Shown here in pieces: positions 31,652 through 41,100 of a stretch of DNA of 43,801 nt. Every line of letters begins with the position of its first letter. Positions within the stretch are counted from its first letter, which is position 1. The notes under the pieces were generated by a model that made no database searches, had not been told where the DNA came from, and saw only the letters and a program-made list of their open reading frames with translations. Both the position numbers and the translations under genes were made by a program. The stretch is from an uncultured Bacteroidales bacterium. Its GTDB lineage: Bacteria; Bacteroidota; Bacteroidia; Bacteroidales; FEN-979. The stretch is from assembly GCA_903925275.1 (NCBI GenBank), contig CAIYES010000474.1:1-43801 (forward strand), in the 5' to 3' direction.

Positions 31652-34252
31652 ATGCATCAGATTTATAAACTTAGGGCAGTTTGCCGGATACTAATGATCC
31701 TCGCTTACGGGATCTTTATCCTGTCTGTTTCAGCAAGGGCCCAGGAATGCAGTGATGTTACCCTGAACGAAGCCCGTAAATCTTACGAAATAGGTAAGTT
31801 TTCAGAGGTTATCCGTATGTTGCATCCCTGCATCGAACGTGGATTCAATGAAAAACAAAAGGTGGAGGCGTACCATTTGTTGGCCATGACCTATATTGCC
31901 ATTGATTCGACCGACCAGGCTGCTGTGGAAACAGGGTATCTGATACAGATAAATCCGACCTATGAGGCAAATCTCTTTGACCCTCCGGCCTTTATCCGGA
32001 TGGTAAACAACCTGAAACTTACAGGGGGCATCCAGGTGGTAACTTCGGTCTCCAAAAAAGCTGAAAACATTTATGAAGCACCGGCAACAATCGTTGTAGT
32101 TACACGGGAAGACATTAAAAAACGGGGTTACAATGATCTTGTGGAATTGCTTAAGGACGTCCCCGGCTTTGATCTTACCATGTTCTATGGCCCGGAATAC
32201 GCCAATATTTACCAGCGTGGTTTTCGTCAGAACAACACGGAAAAAACCCTGTTGTTGTTTGACGGCATTGAGGAGAATGATCTTTGGACAAACTGGGCAT
32301 ACCTCGACCGGCAATATCCTTTATCGAATATTGAAAGGGTGGAAATCATTTACGGTCCGGCCTCCACGATGTATGGTCCCAACGCCTTTGCCGGAGTGAT
32401 CAACGTAATTATGCAAAATTCGGCTGATGCAATTAAACCAGGCCGAAGCATTGGCATCAGCGCCAATGTTGATTATGGCACCTACAACACACAAACGGTA
32501 GATCTGAGCTTATCGGGAAAACGGCGGAACATCTCATTTACGGTTACCGGCAGATTGTTTCATTCCAATGAAATGGATATTTCGAGCCAGAAATATTTTA
32601 ACTACGATCCTGCTGTTTACGACGGTGTAGATTACAATAAACTGCTGGATATCTCAGTCGGAGCAAAGCAATACCTGATCGCAAACAACCTCCCTTTCTC
32701 CAATCCTTATTATCAGCTCTCTGCCGATTCAACTCAGCTTACCCTGACCCCATTGGGCGCAGAATCCGCCCGAAATCTCGATAAATCAGCGTATGATCAA
32801 ATCGTGAATGGTCATAAAATTGGTTTTTCCAATCCAACCAACAGCTGGCTTCTGAACGGGAAAGTGAAAATCGGAAACTTCACGATAGGTTTTCAAACCT
32901 GGAAATACAGCCGGGGCGGAACAACCCAGTACACCGACACTTATGTTGCCGGCTCCGACAATGGATTCAACTGGGTACCCCAGCTGAGTTATTTCTTTGC
33001 AAAATACGAAAACCAAATCAGTGAAAAAGTCTTCTTCTCTAATCTTACAACTTACCGTATTCATGCAGTAACGGATGAAACAAGCTTTGTTTCTGTCTCC
33101 AATTATGCGCGTGGCAACAAAAAACTCACCGACCTTGTCAAAAATAAAACTCCTGACTGGATCACATTATATATGTATGAACTCTCAAAACAGCTTCGTA
33201 CAGAGTTCAAGGTCATATACCGCCCGGTTTCGAGGTTCGATCTGGTTTCGGGTCTCGAAATAAGAAACAGTACCCTGCAGGGTGCTTACTATACCAGCCT
33301 TACCCCTACGCCACAGGATTCATCTGTAATCCTGCCTTCTCCAAAAGGAGGAAACGAATTTAATGTCTGGGATATTGGTGTCTATTCCCAGGGAACTTTC
33401 CAGGCATTCCGTAAATTCAAAATCACTTTCGGGATTCGTTACGACTATAACCAGGTCCGCGATAAAGATGGGTTTGGCAACGAACTCAGCCCCCGCGTTG
33501 CCCTGGTTTATTCACCGGGGAAATTTACCATTAAGGCCATTTATTCCCGGGGAATCATGAACGTGTCGAACTGGACAAAATATTCGGCTGCAGGGAACCG
33601 CATCGCCAACCCGTCGCTGAAAACGGAAAACATGCAGAATATCGAACTCAGTGCCGGATTCCGTTTGAACAAAGCATTCCATGCGGATGTTACAATTTAC
33701 CGCGACTTTATTAACAATGTGGTGGGCACGGTAAAAGTGCCAGGCAGTTCGGGAATAGTCCAGAACCAGAATATTGGAAAATTCCGGATCACAGGAGTGC
33801 AGGCCAACGCCGTTTATAAGATTGAATCATTTTCCGCCTATTTCAACTACACATTTTGTGATCCAAAACAAATCTTCTCCGAAGCAGGAGCGGTTGATAA
33901 CCGTGTCGGGGATATTTCCAGTCACCAGTTTAACATTGGAGCAGACAAGGAATTCTTCCGCCATCTGGATATTAACCTGCGCCTGAATTTTGTCGGGAGC
34001 CGTCCAACCGGCGAAGGGACCACCGTTCCATTAAATACCGGTGTTTTCCCGACAACCGCCATCCTGAACGGAGCCATCAGCTATTCAAATAACAAGATCG
34101 TTCCGGGACTTGCACTCCAGGTTGTATGCAATAATATTTTGAACACCACTTATTTCGATCCCGGAACCAAGGCTGCTGACGGAATTAACAGCCCGACCGA
34201 AATACTCCAGAGATCAAGACATTTTTTAATCAAACTTTCATATGACTTCTAA
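31652..34252 (+). CDS. TonB-dependent receptor with N-terminal TPR-like domain
   Basis: An 866-residue outer-membrane receptor. After the signal peptide (about 1-30, ending SVSARAQ) comes a TPR-like helical region (about 35-120) ending with PTYEANLFDPPAFI. The plug domain follows (about 125-260, with APATIVVVTREDI, DGIEEND and ERVEIIYGPAS), then a 22-strand-type barrel to the C-terminal phenylalanine (KLSYDF). The TPR-like region takes the place of the CarboxypepD_reg-like domain common in Bacteroidota receptors. There is no SusD gene nearby, so this is not a SusC. The ATG at 31652 is preferred to the in-frame TTG at 31646. The gene starts 32 bp after the STAND gene and its end overlaps the next gene by 11 bp. 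Confidence 0.93.
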   Translation: MHQIYKLRAVCRILMILAYGIFILSVSARAQECSDVTLNEARKSYEIGKFSEVIRMLHPCIERGFNEKQKVEAYHLLAMTYIAIDSTDQAAVETGYLIQINPTYEANLFDPPAFIRMVNNLKLTGGIQVVTSVSKKAENIYEAPATIVVVTREDIKKRGYNDLVELLKDVPGFDLTMFYGPEYANIYQRGFRQNNTEKTLLLFDGIEENDLWTNWAYLDRQYPLSNIERVEIIYGPASTMYGPNAFAGVINVIMQNSADAIKPGRSIGISANVDYGTYNTQTVDLSLSGKRRNISFTVTGRLFHSNEMDISSQKYFNYDPAVYDGVDYNKLLDISVGAKQYLIANNLPFSNPYYQLSADSTQLTLTPLGAESARNLDKSAYDQIVNGHKIGFSNPTNSWLLNGKVKIGNFTIGFQTWKYSRGGTTQYTDTYVAGSDNGFNWVPQLSYFFAKYENQISEKVFFSNLTTYRIHAVTDETSFVSVSNYARGNKKLTDLVKNKTPDWITLYMYELSKQLRTEFKVIYRPVSRFDLVSGLEIRNSTLQGAYYTSLTPTPQDSSVILPSPKGGNEFNVWDIGVYSQGTFQAFRKFKITFGIRYDYNQVRDKDGFGNELSPRVALVYSPGKFTIKAIYSRGIMNVSNWTKYSAAGNRIANPSLKTENMQNIELSAGFRLNKAFHADVTIYRDFINNVVGTVKVPGSSGIVQNQNIGKFRITGVQANAVYKIESFSAYFNYTFCDPKQIFSEAGAVDNRVGDISSHQFNIGADKEFFRHLDINLRLNFVGSRPTGEGTTVPLNTGVFPTTAILNGAISYSNNKIVPGLALQVVCNNILNTTYFDPGTKAADGINSPTEILQRSRHFLIKLSYDF

Positions 34253-35144
34253 CCCCGGACTATTTATGACGGATTTCATAAGAACCACAAACAAGGATTC
34301 ACGCTGGGGGGAATTTTATGAACCGGTCAGTCCGAAATTGAATTCAGGAAATGGACTGCGCGTTGTGCTTTTCGTTAGCTGCAACTGTGGCAATAACGTT
34401 TTAAATACTCTTTCACTGTTGGAACAAAAACATCCCGGTCTTCTGAATCTTACAGGTGTTGTTACCGATGATCCTGTGGATCCGGATGCAAGGATATCAT
34501 TGAAAAAAAGGATATGGAGCCAGTATACACCCGGCGAAAGAAGCGAACTCAAGAACAAAATCGTCAATAACTGCATGAAAATCGGAATCCCATGCTATAC
34601 CGGTGCAGTGAAAACAGATTATTTCCGTCACATTTATAAATCCTGGAATCCTGATATACTCATCATGTTTTGCTTTGGACAAAAGCTGGATTCCTTCCTC
34701 TTTGATTTTCCCGGGATGGGGTCTTATAATCTTCATCCTTCCGACCTCCCAAAGCAAATCGGTGCCGGGACCCAACCCTTCCAGAATGCCATACGCAATG
34801 GATTAAAAACCTCACCACTGGTGATACATCAGGTTACAGAACTCATCGACATCGGGCCCATTGTAGGAGTCTCTCCGCCAATAAACATTTGCCTGGCGGA
34901 TGGAACATATCCGAAAAGTTTGCTGACGCTGCTCGAAAAAATCACCAGTGTGGGCGGATGGATGAGTTTGCAACTTGTTTTAGAAATTATCATGCTCAAA
35001 ACCAGGGGCGAACCCGGGCCGTTGACCTGGATTGATTTTGAAAAAGAGTTACCGGAAGGGATCAAACATCTCCTGATGATGCCTGCGGTAGATGATCTTA
35101 CCGAGATGTACGAAGTACCGTTTCATCCCATACTTGTGAAATGA
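34242..35144 (+). CDS. Orphan formyltransferase-fold enzyme
   Basis: A 300-residue protein with the Formyl_trans_N fold of methionyl-tRNA and glycinamide formyltransferases, which use 10-formyl-tetrahydrofolate. The catalytic Asn, His and Asp are in place: N163 and H165 in SYNLHPSDLP and D203 in ELIDIGPIV. The usual LLPKYRG loop reads DLPKQIGAG. It lacks the C-terminal tRNA-binding domain of Fmt, has an N-terminal extension of about 35 residues, and contains a CNCG segment at 47-50. The start at 34242 overlaps the receptor gene; an ATG at 34266 is also possible. Its stop overlaps the next start as ATGA. Acceptor unknown: amino sugar, siderophore amine or peptide are all possible. Confidence 0.82.
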   Translation: MTSNPGLFMTDFIRTTNKDSRWGEFYEPVSPKLNSGNGLRVVLFVSCNCGNNVLNTLSLLEQKHPGLLNLTGVVTDDPVDPDARISLKKRIWSQYTPGERSELKNKIVNNCMKIGIPCYTGAVKTDYFRHIYKSWNPDILIMFCFGQKLDSFLFDFPGMGSYNLHPSDLPKQIGAGTQPFQNAIRNGLKTSPLVIHQVTELIDIGPIVGVSPPINICLADGTYPKSLLTLLEKITSVGGWMSLQLVLEIIMLKTRGEPGPLTWIDFEKELPEGIKHLLMMPAVDDLTEMYEVPFHPILVK

Positions 35145-38095
35145 CAACTGCTTCCATGAGACAGAAAGCGTGGTTTACGAAAATATTGAACATCCACACC
35201 GAGGAATTTAAACCGGTGCTTATGCTCATGGTTTTTTCGTTTTTTATCGGGCTGTCTCTTACATTTTATTTCACTGCATCCAATGCCATTTTCCTGAAAC
35301 ATTTCCCGCCAAAGATGATTCCTGTCTCATTTATTGCTTCCGGCGTCATTGTCTGTTTGGCCTGGTGGATTTTCTCATACTTCGATAAGAAATCGAGCTT
35401 ATCATGGCAGGTCACCATTAAATTTCTTTTTGTTTTTCTCACCGTTCTGGCTATCAGCATCGGTGTGTGGGCATTTGATACAGGCTGGCTGGCCTTTATC
35501 ATGTATACCTGGGTAAGGGTAATGGTTTATATCACCCTGGTTAATTTCTGGGGAGTGGCCGGCAGGCTTTTCAATATCCGGCAGGGAAAAAGGATTTTCG
35601 GATTGATCAGCATCGGAGAAGCCATTTCAATCATCATCGGATATTTTTCCATTCCGCTCATCCTGAAGTTTCTGAAGGTTCCCGATCTGCTCTTTCTGGC
35701 TTCATTTTCTCTTTTTATCTGTCTGGTCATGGTATTCCTGCTCTTCAGGACATTCAAACCCCAGCTTCACACTGCAAACATTCCTGCTGCTCAGTCACAA
35801 ACAATTGTCAGGTCGGAATGGAACTACTGGAACTTGCTTAAAAAGCCATATTTCCTCATGATTTCCCTGATGGCGCTGTTACCCATCTTCGGATATCTGT
35901 TCGTTGATTTTTTATTCCTGGCGCAAACGAAGCATGAATTTGCCAACAATCCGGAAACCATTGCCCGCTTCCTGGGTCTTTTTTTGGGATTTGTTGCCAT
36001 TCTGGAGTTAATTCTCAAACTTTTTTCGGGTTGGTTTTTAAATAAATACGGCCTGAAACCAAGTTTACTCTCACTCCCATTCATCCTCCTCTTCAGTATT
36101 TTTCTGGCTGCAGTATTCGGCTCTCTATATGGCACCGTGGGAATGTTTTTTGCGTTTATTGCCCTTGCCCGCCTGTTTGAACGATCCATCAGGGGTGCAG
36201 TTTATGAACCGGGTTTTCAATTGCTTTACCAACCTGTCCCGACCGATCAGCGGCTTGCATTTCAAAATCAGATCGAGGGAATTCCCAAGGCATTGGGCAC
36301 TGTAATTACAGGTGTAGTTATTTTACTCCTTTCCGGCATACATGCATTTAACCTGGTTCATTTCAACTGGATATTTATCATTGTTCTCGGGTTCTGGATA
36401 TGGATTGCCTTTAAAATGTATGAAGAGTACCGCAACATGCTTAAAACGAAGTTGAGCGAGCTTAAACATACTGAACAAAATGAGCAGGATCCAATGATTG
36501 CCCTGATCCGTCGAACTTTTTTAACCGCTGAACCCCGCCAGTTTAAAAAATTAGTCGAATTATTTGAAAAAGTCGGGCCGGCCGGCCTTGCAGAATCCTT
36601 CGAAGTCACCTCTGAAATTAATGCCACCCCGATAAAAGAAGCCATTCTGGAAAACACCGGAAAAAGTGAGGCAGAAGATTACCCTTTTGAATACATGGTT
36701 GAACTTGCCCGGTCGGAAGATGCCACAACCCGCCTCAGAGCGGCCCGCCTGCTTGGAACATCAGGGAGGTACAACACCTATAAACTCCTCATCAATCTTC
36801 TGAAAGATCCGGATCCCAATGTTAAAAAAGCTGCTATTCTTTCATCGGGAAAGATCAGGCGGGTTGAACTATGGCCTTTCATCATCGAAAATCTCGTCGT
36901 TCCCGAATATTGCCACTCGGCTGGTGTTGCTGCAAAAATTATCGGGGAGCCTATTCTGCCGGAAATGGACCGGTTTTTCGAAAAAATCGGCGGATTTAAG
37001 CCAATTCAGCTTAAAATCATCAGAATCTATGAATCCATCGGGGGTGCAATGGCCATAAAATTCCTGCGTGAAAAAATTTACCATCCCGACAATGATATCA
37101 GGTTCCAGGTATTGCTTTCATTAAGCAACCTGAACTACCATGCTGCTGCCTCTGAAATTCCATTTATTAAACAAACCATCGAAGATTCGGTGGAAACCAT
37201 GGTCTGGATTATGGCCTCCTTGTGTGATGTTACCGGGCCAAATGAAATAACCCGCCTTCAGGAGTCCCTTCTTCAGGAATTGGAAGAGAAAAAAGAGCAT
37301 GTATTCCTGCTGCTTTCTCTGCTGTATGATTCAAAAACCATCAGTCATATCCGCGGACACATTGAAAGTAAGGATACCAACGCAAAAATTTATGCCCTTG
37401 AAATCAGCGATATGCTGATTTCCGAAGAGATCAAAGAGCTGTTTCTTCCGATTTTTGAGGATCTGTCGATTCATGACCGGCTAAATCGTTTCAGCCAGCG
37501 CTTTCCGCAGGAAAAACTGAACCTGCATGAAAGGATCGAGGATATCATCAACAAAGATTATTCTAAAATTAATCGTTGGGTTAAAGCCTGCGCAATCGAA
37601 TTGCTGATGCATGTTCATAGCGCTGATTCAACGAAAACGGTTGAATTGCTTGCCTCCAACATGGTGAATCCTGATCCCCTCCTGGCAGAACTGGCCGGGT
37701 GGATACTTTTCAGCACATACAGGAATTACTACTTTGATACCCTGATCCGTTTTGAGAAAAAAGACAATGCCCGATTATCCGGGATTAACTTTAAAATTAA
37801 ATCCCGGGATAAGCATACTGCCCTGCTCTTATTTGAAAAGATCGTGCTGCTGAAAGATTCCGAATTCTTTGCTCCTGTTAATGAAATGCGCATCCTCAAC
37901 CTGGTTACGGGTATCGATGAAACCGCTGATGCTTCACATCTGATGTTGCAACAAGCGGGCGAATCGGCCGATGCAATGACTATACCCTCTGAAAACGGAT
38001 ATATCATGCATATTCCAAGGGAGAATTTATTTGAATGGATGACCGGAGACTCTGTATTGACAGAACGGTATCTGCGTTTATTTTGTAATACGTAA
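35141..38095 (+). CDS. ATP/ADP-translocase-like membrane protein with HEAT and cNMP-like regions
   Basis: A 984-residue protein. Residues about 20-435 contain about twelve membrane helices resembling the Npt/ATP:ADP antiporter branch of the MFS, with LFNIRQGKRIFGLISIGEA as a family-like loop. A soluble part follows with HEAT-like repeats (about 500-800, e.g. TTRLRAARLLGTSGRYNTYK and DPDPNVKKAAILSSGKIRR). The C-terminal stretch (about 905-984) resembles a worn cyclic-nucleotide-binding domain (LLKDSEFFAPVNEMRIL near its start). Whether it still transports nucleotides or acts as a membrane sensor is unknown. The start overlaps the formyltransferase stop by 4 bp, and the propeller kinase gene begins 20 bp later. 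Confidence 0.82.
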   Translation: MTTASMRQKAWFTKILNIHTEEFKPVLMLMVFSFFIGLSLTFYFTASNAIFLKHFPPKMIPVSFIASGVIVCLAWWIFSYFDKKSSLSWQVTIKFLFVFLTVLAISIGVWAFDTGWLAFIMYTWVRVMVYITLVNFWGVAGRLFNIRQGKRIFGLISIGEAISIIIGYFSIPLILKFLKVPDLLFLASFSLFICLVMVFLLFRTFKPQLHTANIPAAQSQTIVRSEWNYWNLLKKPYFLMISLMALLPIFGYLFVDFLFLAQTKHEFANNPETIARFLGLFLGFVAILELILKLFSGWFLNKYGLKPSLLSLPFILLFSIFLAAVFGSLYGTVGMFFAFIALARLFERSIRGAVYEPGFQLLYQPVPTDQRLAFQNQIEGIPKALGTVITGVVILLLSGIHAFNLVHFNWIFIIVLGFWIWIAFKMYEEYRNMLKTKLSELKHTEQNEQDPMIALIRRTFLTAEPRQFKKLVELFEKVGPAGLAESFEVTSEINATPIKEAILENTGKSEAEDYPFEYMVELARSEDATTRLRAARLLGTSGRYNTYKLLINLLKDPDPNVKKAAILSSGKIRRVELWPFIIENLVVPEYCHSAGVAAKIIGEPILPEMDRFFEKIGGFKPIQLKIIRIYESIGGAMAIKFLREKIYHPDNDIRFQVLLSLSNLNYHAAASEIPFIKQTIEDSVETMVWIMASLCDVTGPNEITRLQESLLQELEEKKEHVFLLLSLLYDSKTISHIRGHIESKDTNAKIYALEISDMLISEEIKELFLPIFEDLSIHDRLNRFSQRFPQEKLNLHERIEDIINKDYSKINRWVKACAIELLMHVHSADSTKTVELLASNMVNPDPLLAELAGWILFSTYRNYYFDTLIRFEKKDNARLSGINFKIKSRDKHTALLLFEKIVLLKDSEFFAPVNEMRILNLVTGIDETADASHLMLQQAGESADAMTIPSENGYIMHIPRENLFEWMTGDSVLTERYLRLFCNT

Positions 38096-38115
38096 CAATG
38101 CATAAATGAAGGACT

Positions 38116-41100
38116 ATGAATAAATTGGTCATTCCCTTCTTTTTATTTTTCTTCGCCGGGATTATCATGGGGCAAACCACCCATGAAACTGAACATGGTT
38201 TTCCGTTTATCAAAAATTTCTCTGCTGCCGATTACAAAGCCCATGCACAGAATTTTGCCATTGTCCGCGACCGCGACGGGATACTCTATTTCGGTAATTT
38301 TGCCGGGGTCTTGCAATACGACGGTGAATTTTGGCGATTGATACCAACAGAAAAAACCACCAAAGTATCTGCATTGGGCATCGACAGCAGCGGGAAGGTT
38401 TATGTTGGTGCGCTTGGTGAAATCGGTACTCTTGAATCTGACACCCACGGAAAATTATCTTTTAAAAGCTTGATCGCTTCAGCAGGAGCTAAAGTCCCTT
38501 CCTTCCAGGATGTTATGCAGATATTTCCAACTCAGGATGGCGTTTATTTCATCACCGAAAGAATTGTTTTCCTGTGGCACAACGGGAAACTTGATTATTG
38601 GAAACCGGAATATCAAATAATTTCCGGGTTTTATGTTTATCAAACCCTTTATCTTCAGGTAAAAGATAAGGGATTGATGATTTTCAGGAACGGAATATTG
38701 AATCCTGTGGCAAATGGAGGATTTGTGTCGGATGCCGTCGAAATCAAGGCAATGCTCCCTTATCCGGGGAATCAGGTGCTCATTGCAACAGGAACGCAGG
38801 GGTTGTACCTTTTTGATTCGACCGGAATGAGGGATTTTATTACGCAATCGGATGATTTGTTTATGAAAAACCTGATCACCTGCGGGGTTTCCCTGTCCGA
38901 TGGTTCCTATGCCATCGGCACATCCCGCATGGGAGTTTTTGTCATAGAAACCGACGGTAAAGTCAGGCAGATAATCGATAAAAAAGCATCCTTACGGAAT
39001 GAGAATGTACAAGCGTTGTTTGCAGATGACAATAACATGCTGTGGGCCGCTTTGAACAATGGAATTGCGATGATTGAAATACCTTCGCCCCTGACCTTTT
39101 TTGATGAAAAATCGGGGTTGAATGGAGCCGTCAACCATATTCTGCGTCACAACAATACGTTGTATGTGTCAACATATCAGGGTCTCTTTTATTATGACGA
39201 AAAATCGTTCGGGTTCCAGTCTGTCCCCGAAATTATTACTGCAAGCTGGTCTGTTGCTCCGTTTGGGCATAATTTACTCGCGGCTACATCACAGGGTGTT
39301 TTTCTGGTTTCTGATCATCATGCCAAACTGGTCAGGGAGGGATTTATCCTTTCGCTGGTGTGTTCCCGGTCTGATAATCCTGTCGTTTATCTGGGTGAAA
39401 TGGGCGGGTTATACAGCATGCAGAACCTGAATGGACAGTGGAAATCGCGGAAACTATCTGGTTCTGAAGAAGAAATAAACGATCTGCTTCAGGATTCTGG
39501 AGGAAATATATGGGGCTCAACCCTGACAAAAGGAATTTTCAGATACGCACCTGTTACAGATACCCTTGAATTTTTTACTCAATCGGCAGGATTGCCTGAA
39601 ACCATCGGAAGTACCATTAACATAATCTGGGGAAAGATAAGTGTATCTACCCGTGAAGGAGTTTTCCTTTTTGATGACGCCAGTCATTCGTTCAACAGGA
39701 TAACCCTTGTAAAAAAGGATACTGCAGCCGATAACCATTGGCTTTCAATGATTACCAGCGACAACCGGGGCGATTTGTGGGTGAATTCGGGTGATGAGAC
39801 CCATGTAATGCTGCTGAAGAAAAAGGGTGGAACCTTTGAACCTTTCCAGACTCCATTTCTCCCGATTGCCGATTATGTAATCTGTGCCATTGCCCCCGAA
39901 CCCGATGGTGTTACATGGTTTGGAGGTCCCGAAGGGCTTATCAGATACAATCCTGCTGTAAAAACCTTAAAACCCGATCCTTATCCGACACTCATACGGC
40001 AGATCACCACACACAATGATTCGATTATAATCGCCGGAAATATATGCACTACCAACGGACTCCCCCCTCCTGATATCACCATTTTCAGATACCAGGACAA
40101 CTCTTTGCGTTTTGAATTTTCAGCGCCATTTTATTCGCCAAAAGGGGAAAATCAGTACCAATATCTGCTCGAAGGGTTCGAAGAGACCTGGTCGGACTGG
40201 ACCTCCCAGACACATAAAGAATATACAAACCTCCCGAAAGGAACATTCACCTTCCATGTGAAAGCCCGCAATATTTATGGCAAGATTGCCCGCGAGGCAA
40301 CGTTCAGTTTCCGGATCCTCTCTCCCATGTACACAACCATCTGGGCCTACATGATCTATTTCTTTCTCGCTGCAGGCTTGATATACCTGATTGTGATCGT
40401 TCGAAACCGCCAGCTTCTGAAGGAAAAACATATTCTTGAACAACGAATCGCTGACCGAACGGCGGAAGTGGTGCAGCAAAAAGAGGAAATTGAGATGCAA
40501 TCGGAGGAACTCGCCAATAAGAATGATGAACTTGAAAAGATCAATACCACCGTTAAATCGATCAATTCGGAAATTAACTTCGAAAACCTGCTTCAATCGC
40601 TGCTCGAAAAAATGAAGGTCATCCGATCGGTGGAAAAATCGACGGCGCTGGTTTTCGATAAAAACATTGATGCATTCAAATTTAAAGCCAGTTTTGGCCG
40701 GGAATTACGACAACTTGCAGATGTCAAACTCAGTTTAAATGAGGCTGAAAAACGCTATTTGAAAAACGCAGAAGAGGTATATGAAGATATTTTTCTGAAA
40801 ACGGATTTCACCGGATGGGACGGTATTGCCGCCATGAATGAACCTGCAAATCCAAAATCGATGCTTGTCATGGTTATCAGGGTGGAAAACAGGGTAGAAG
40901 CTTTTCTCATCCTTGAGAATATGAACCGGCAACACGCCTTTGAATCCAAAGATCTGAGCTTCATAAAAAATTCGAAGGAACACATCATTTCGGCATTTAT
41001 CCGTACCAGAATCCTGGAAGATTTGCAACATACCCTCCAAAATCTCAAAGACACCCAGGATCAACTGGTGCAGTCGGAAAAACTAGCCTCCCTCGGCGCG

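Noticed and set aside
31652-34252. SusC-type glycan importer
   Set aside because: No SusD-like gene or glycoside hydrolase lies nearby, and the N-terminus is TPR-like rather than of the SusC type.
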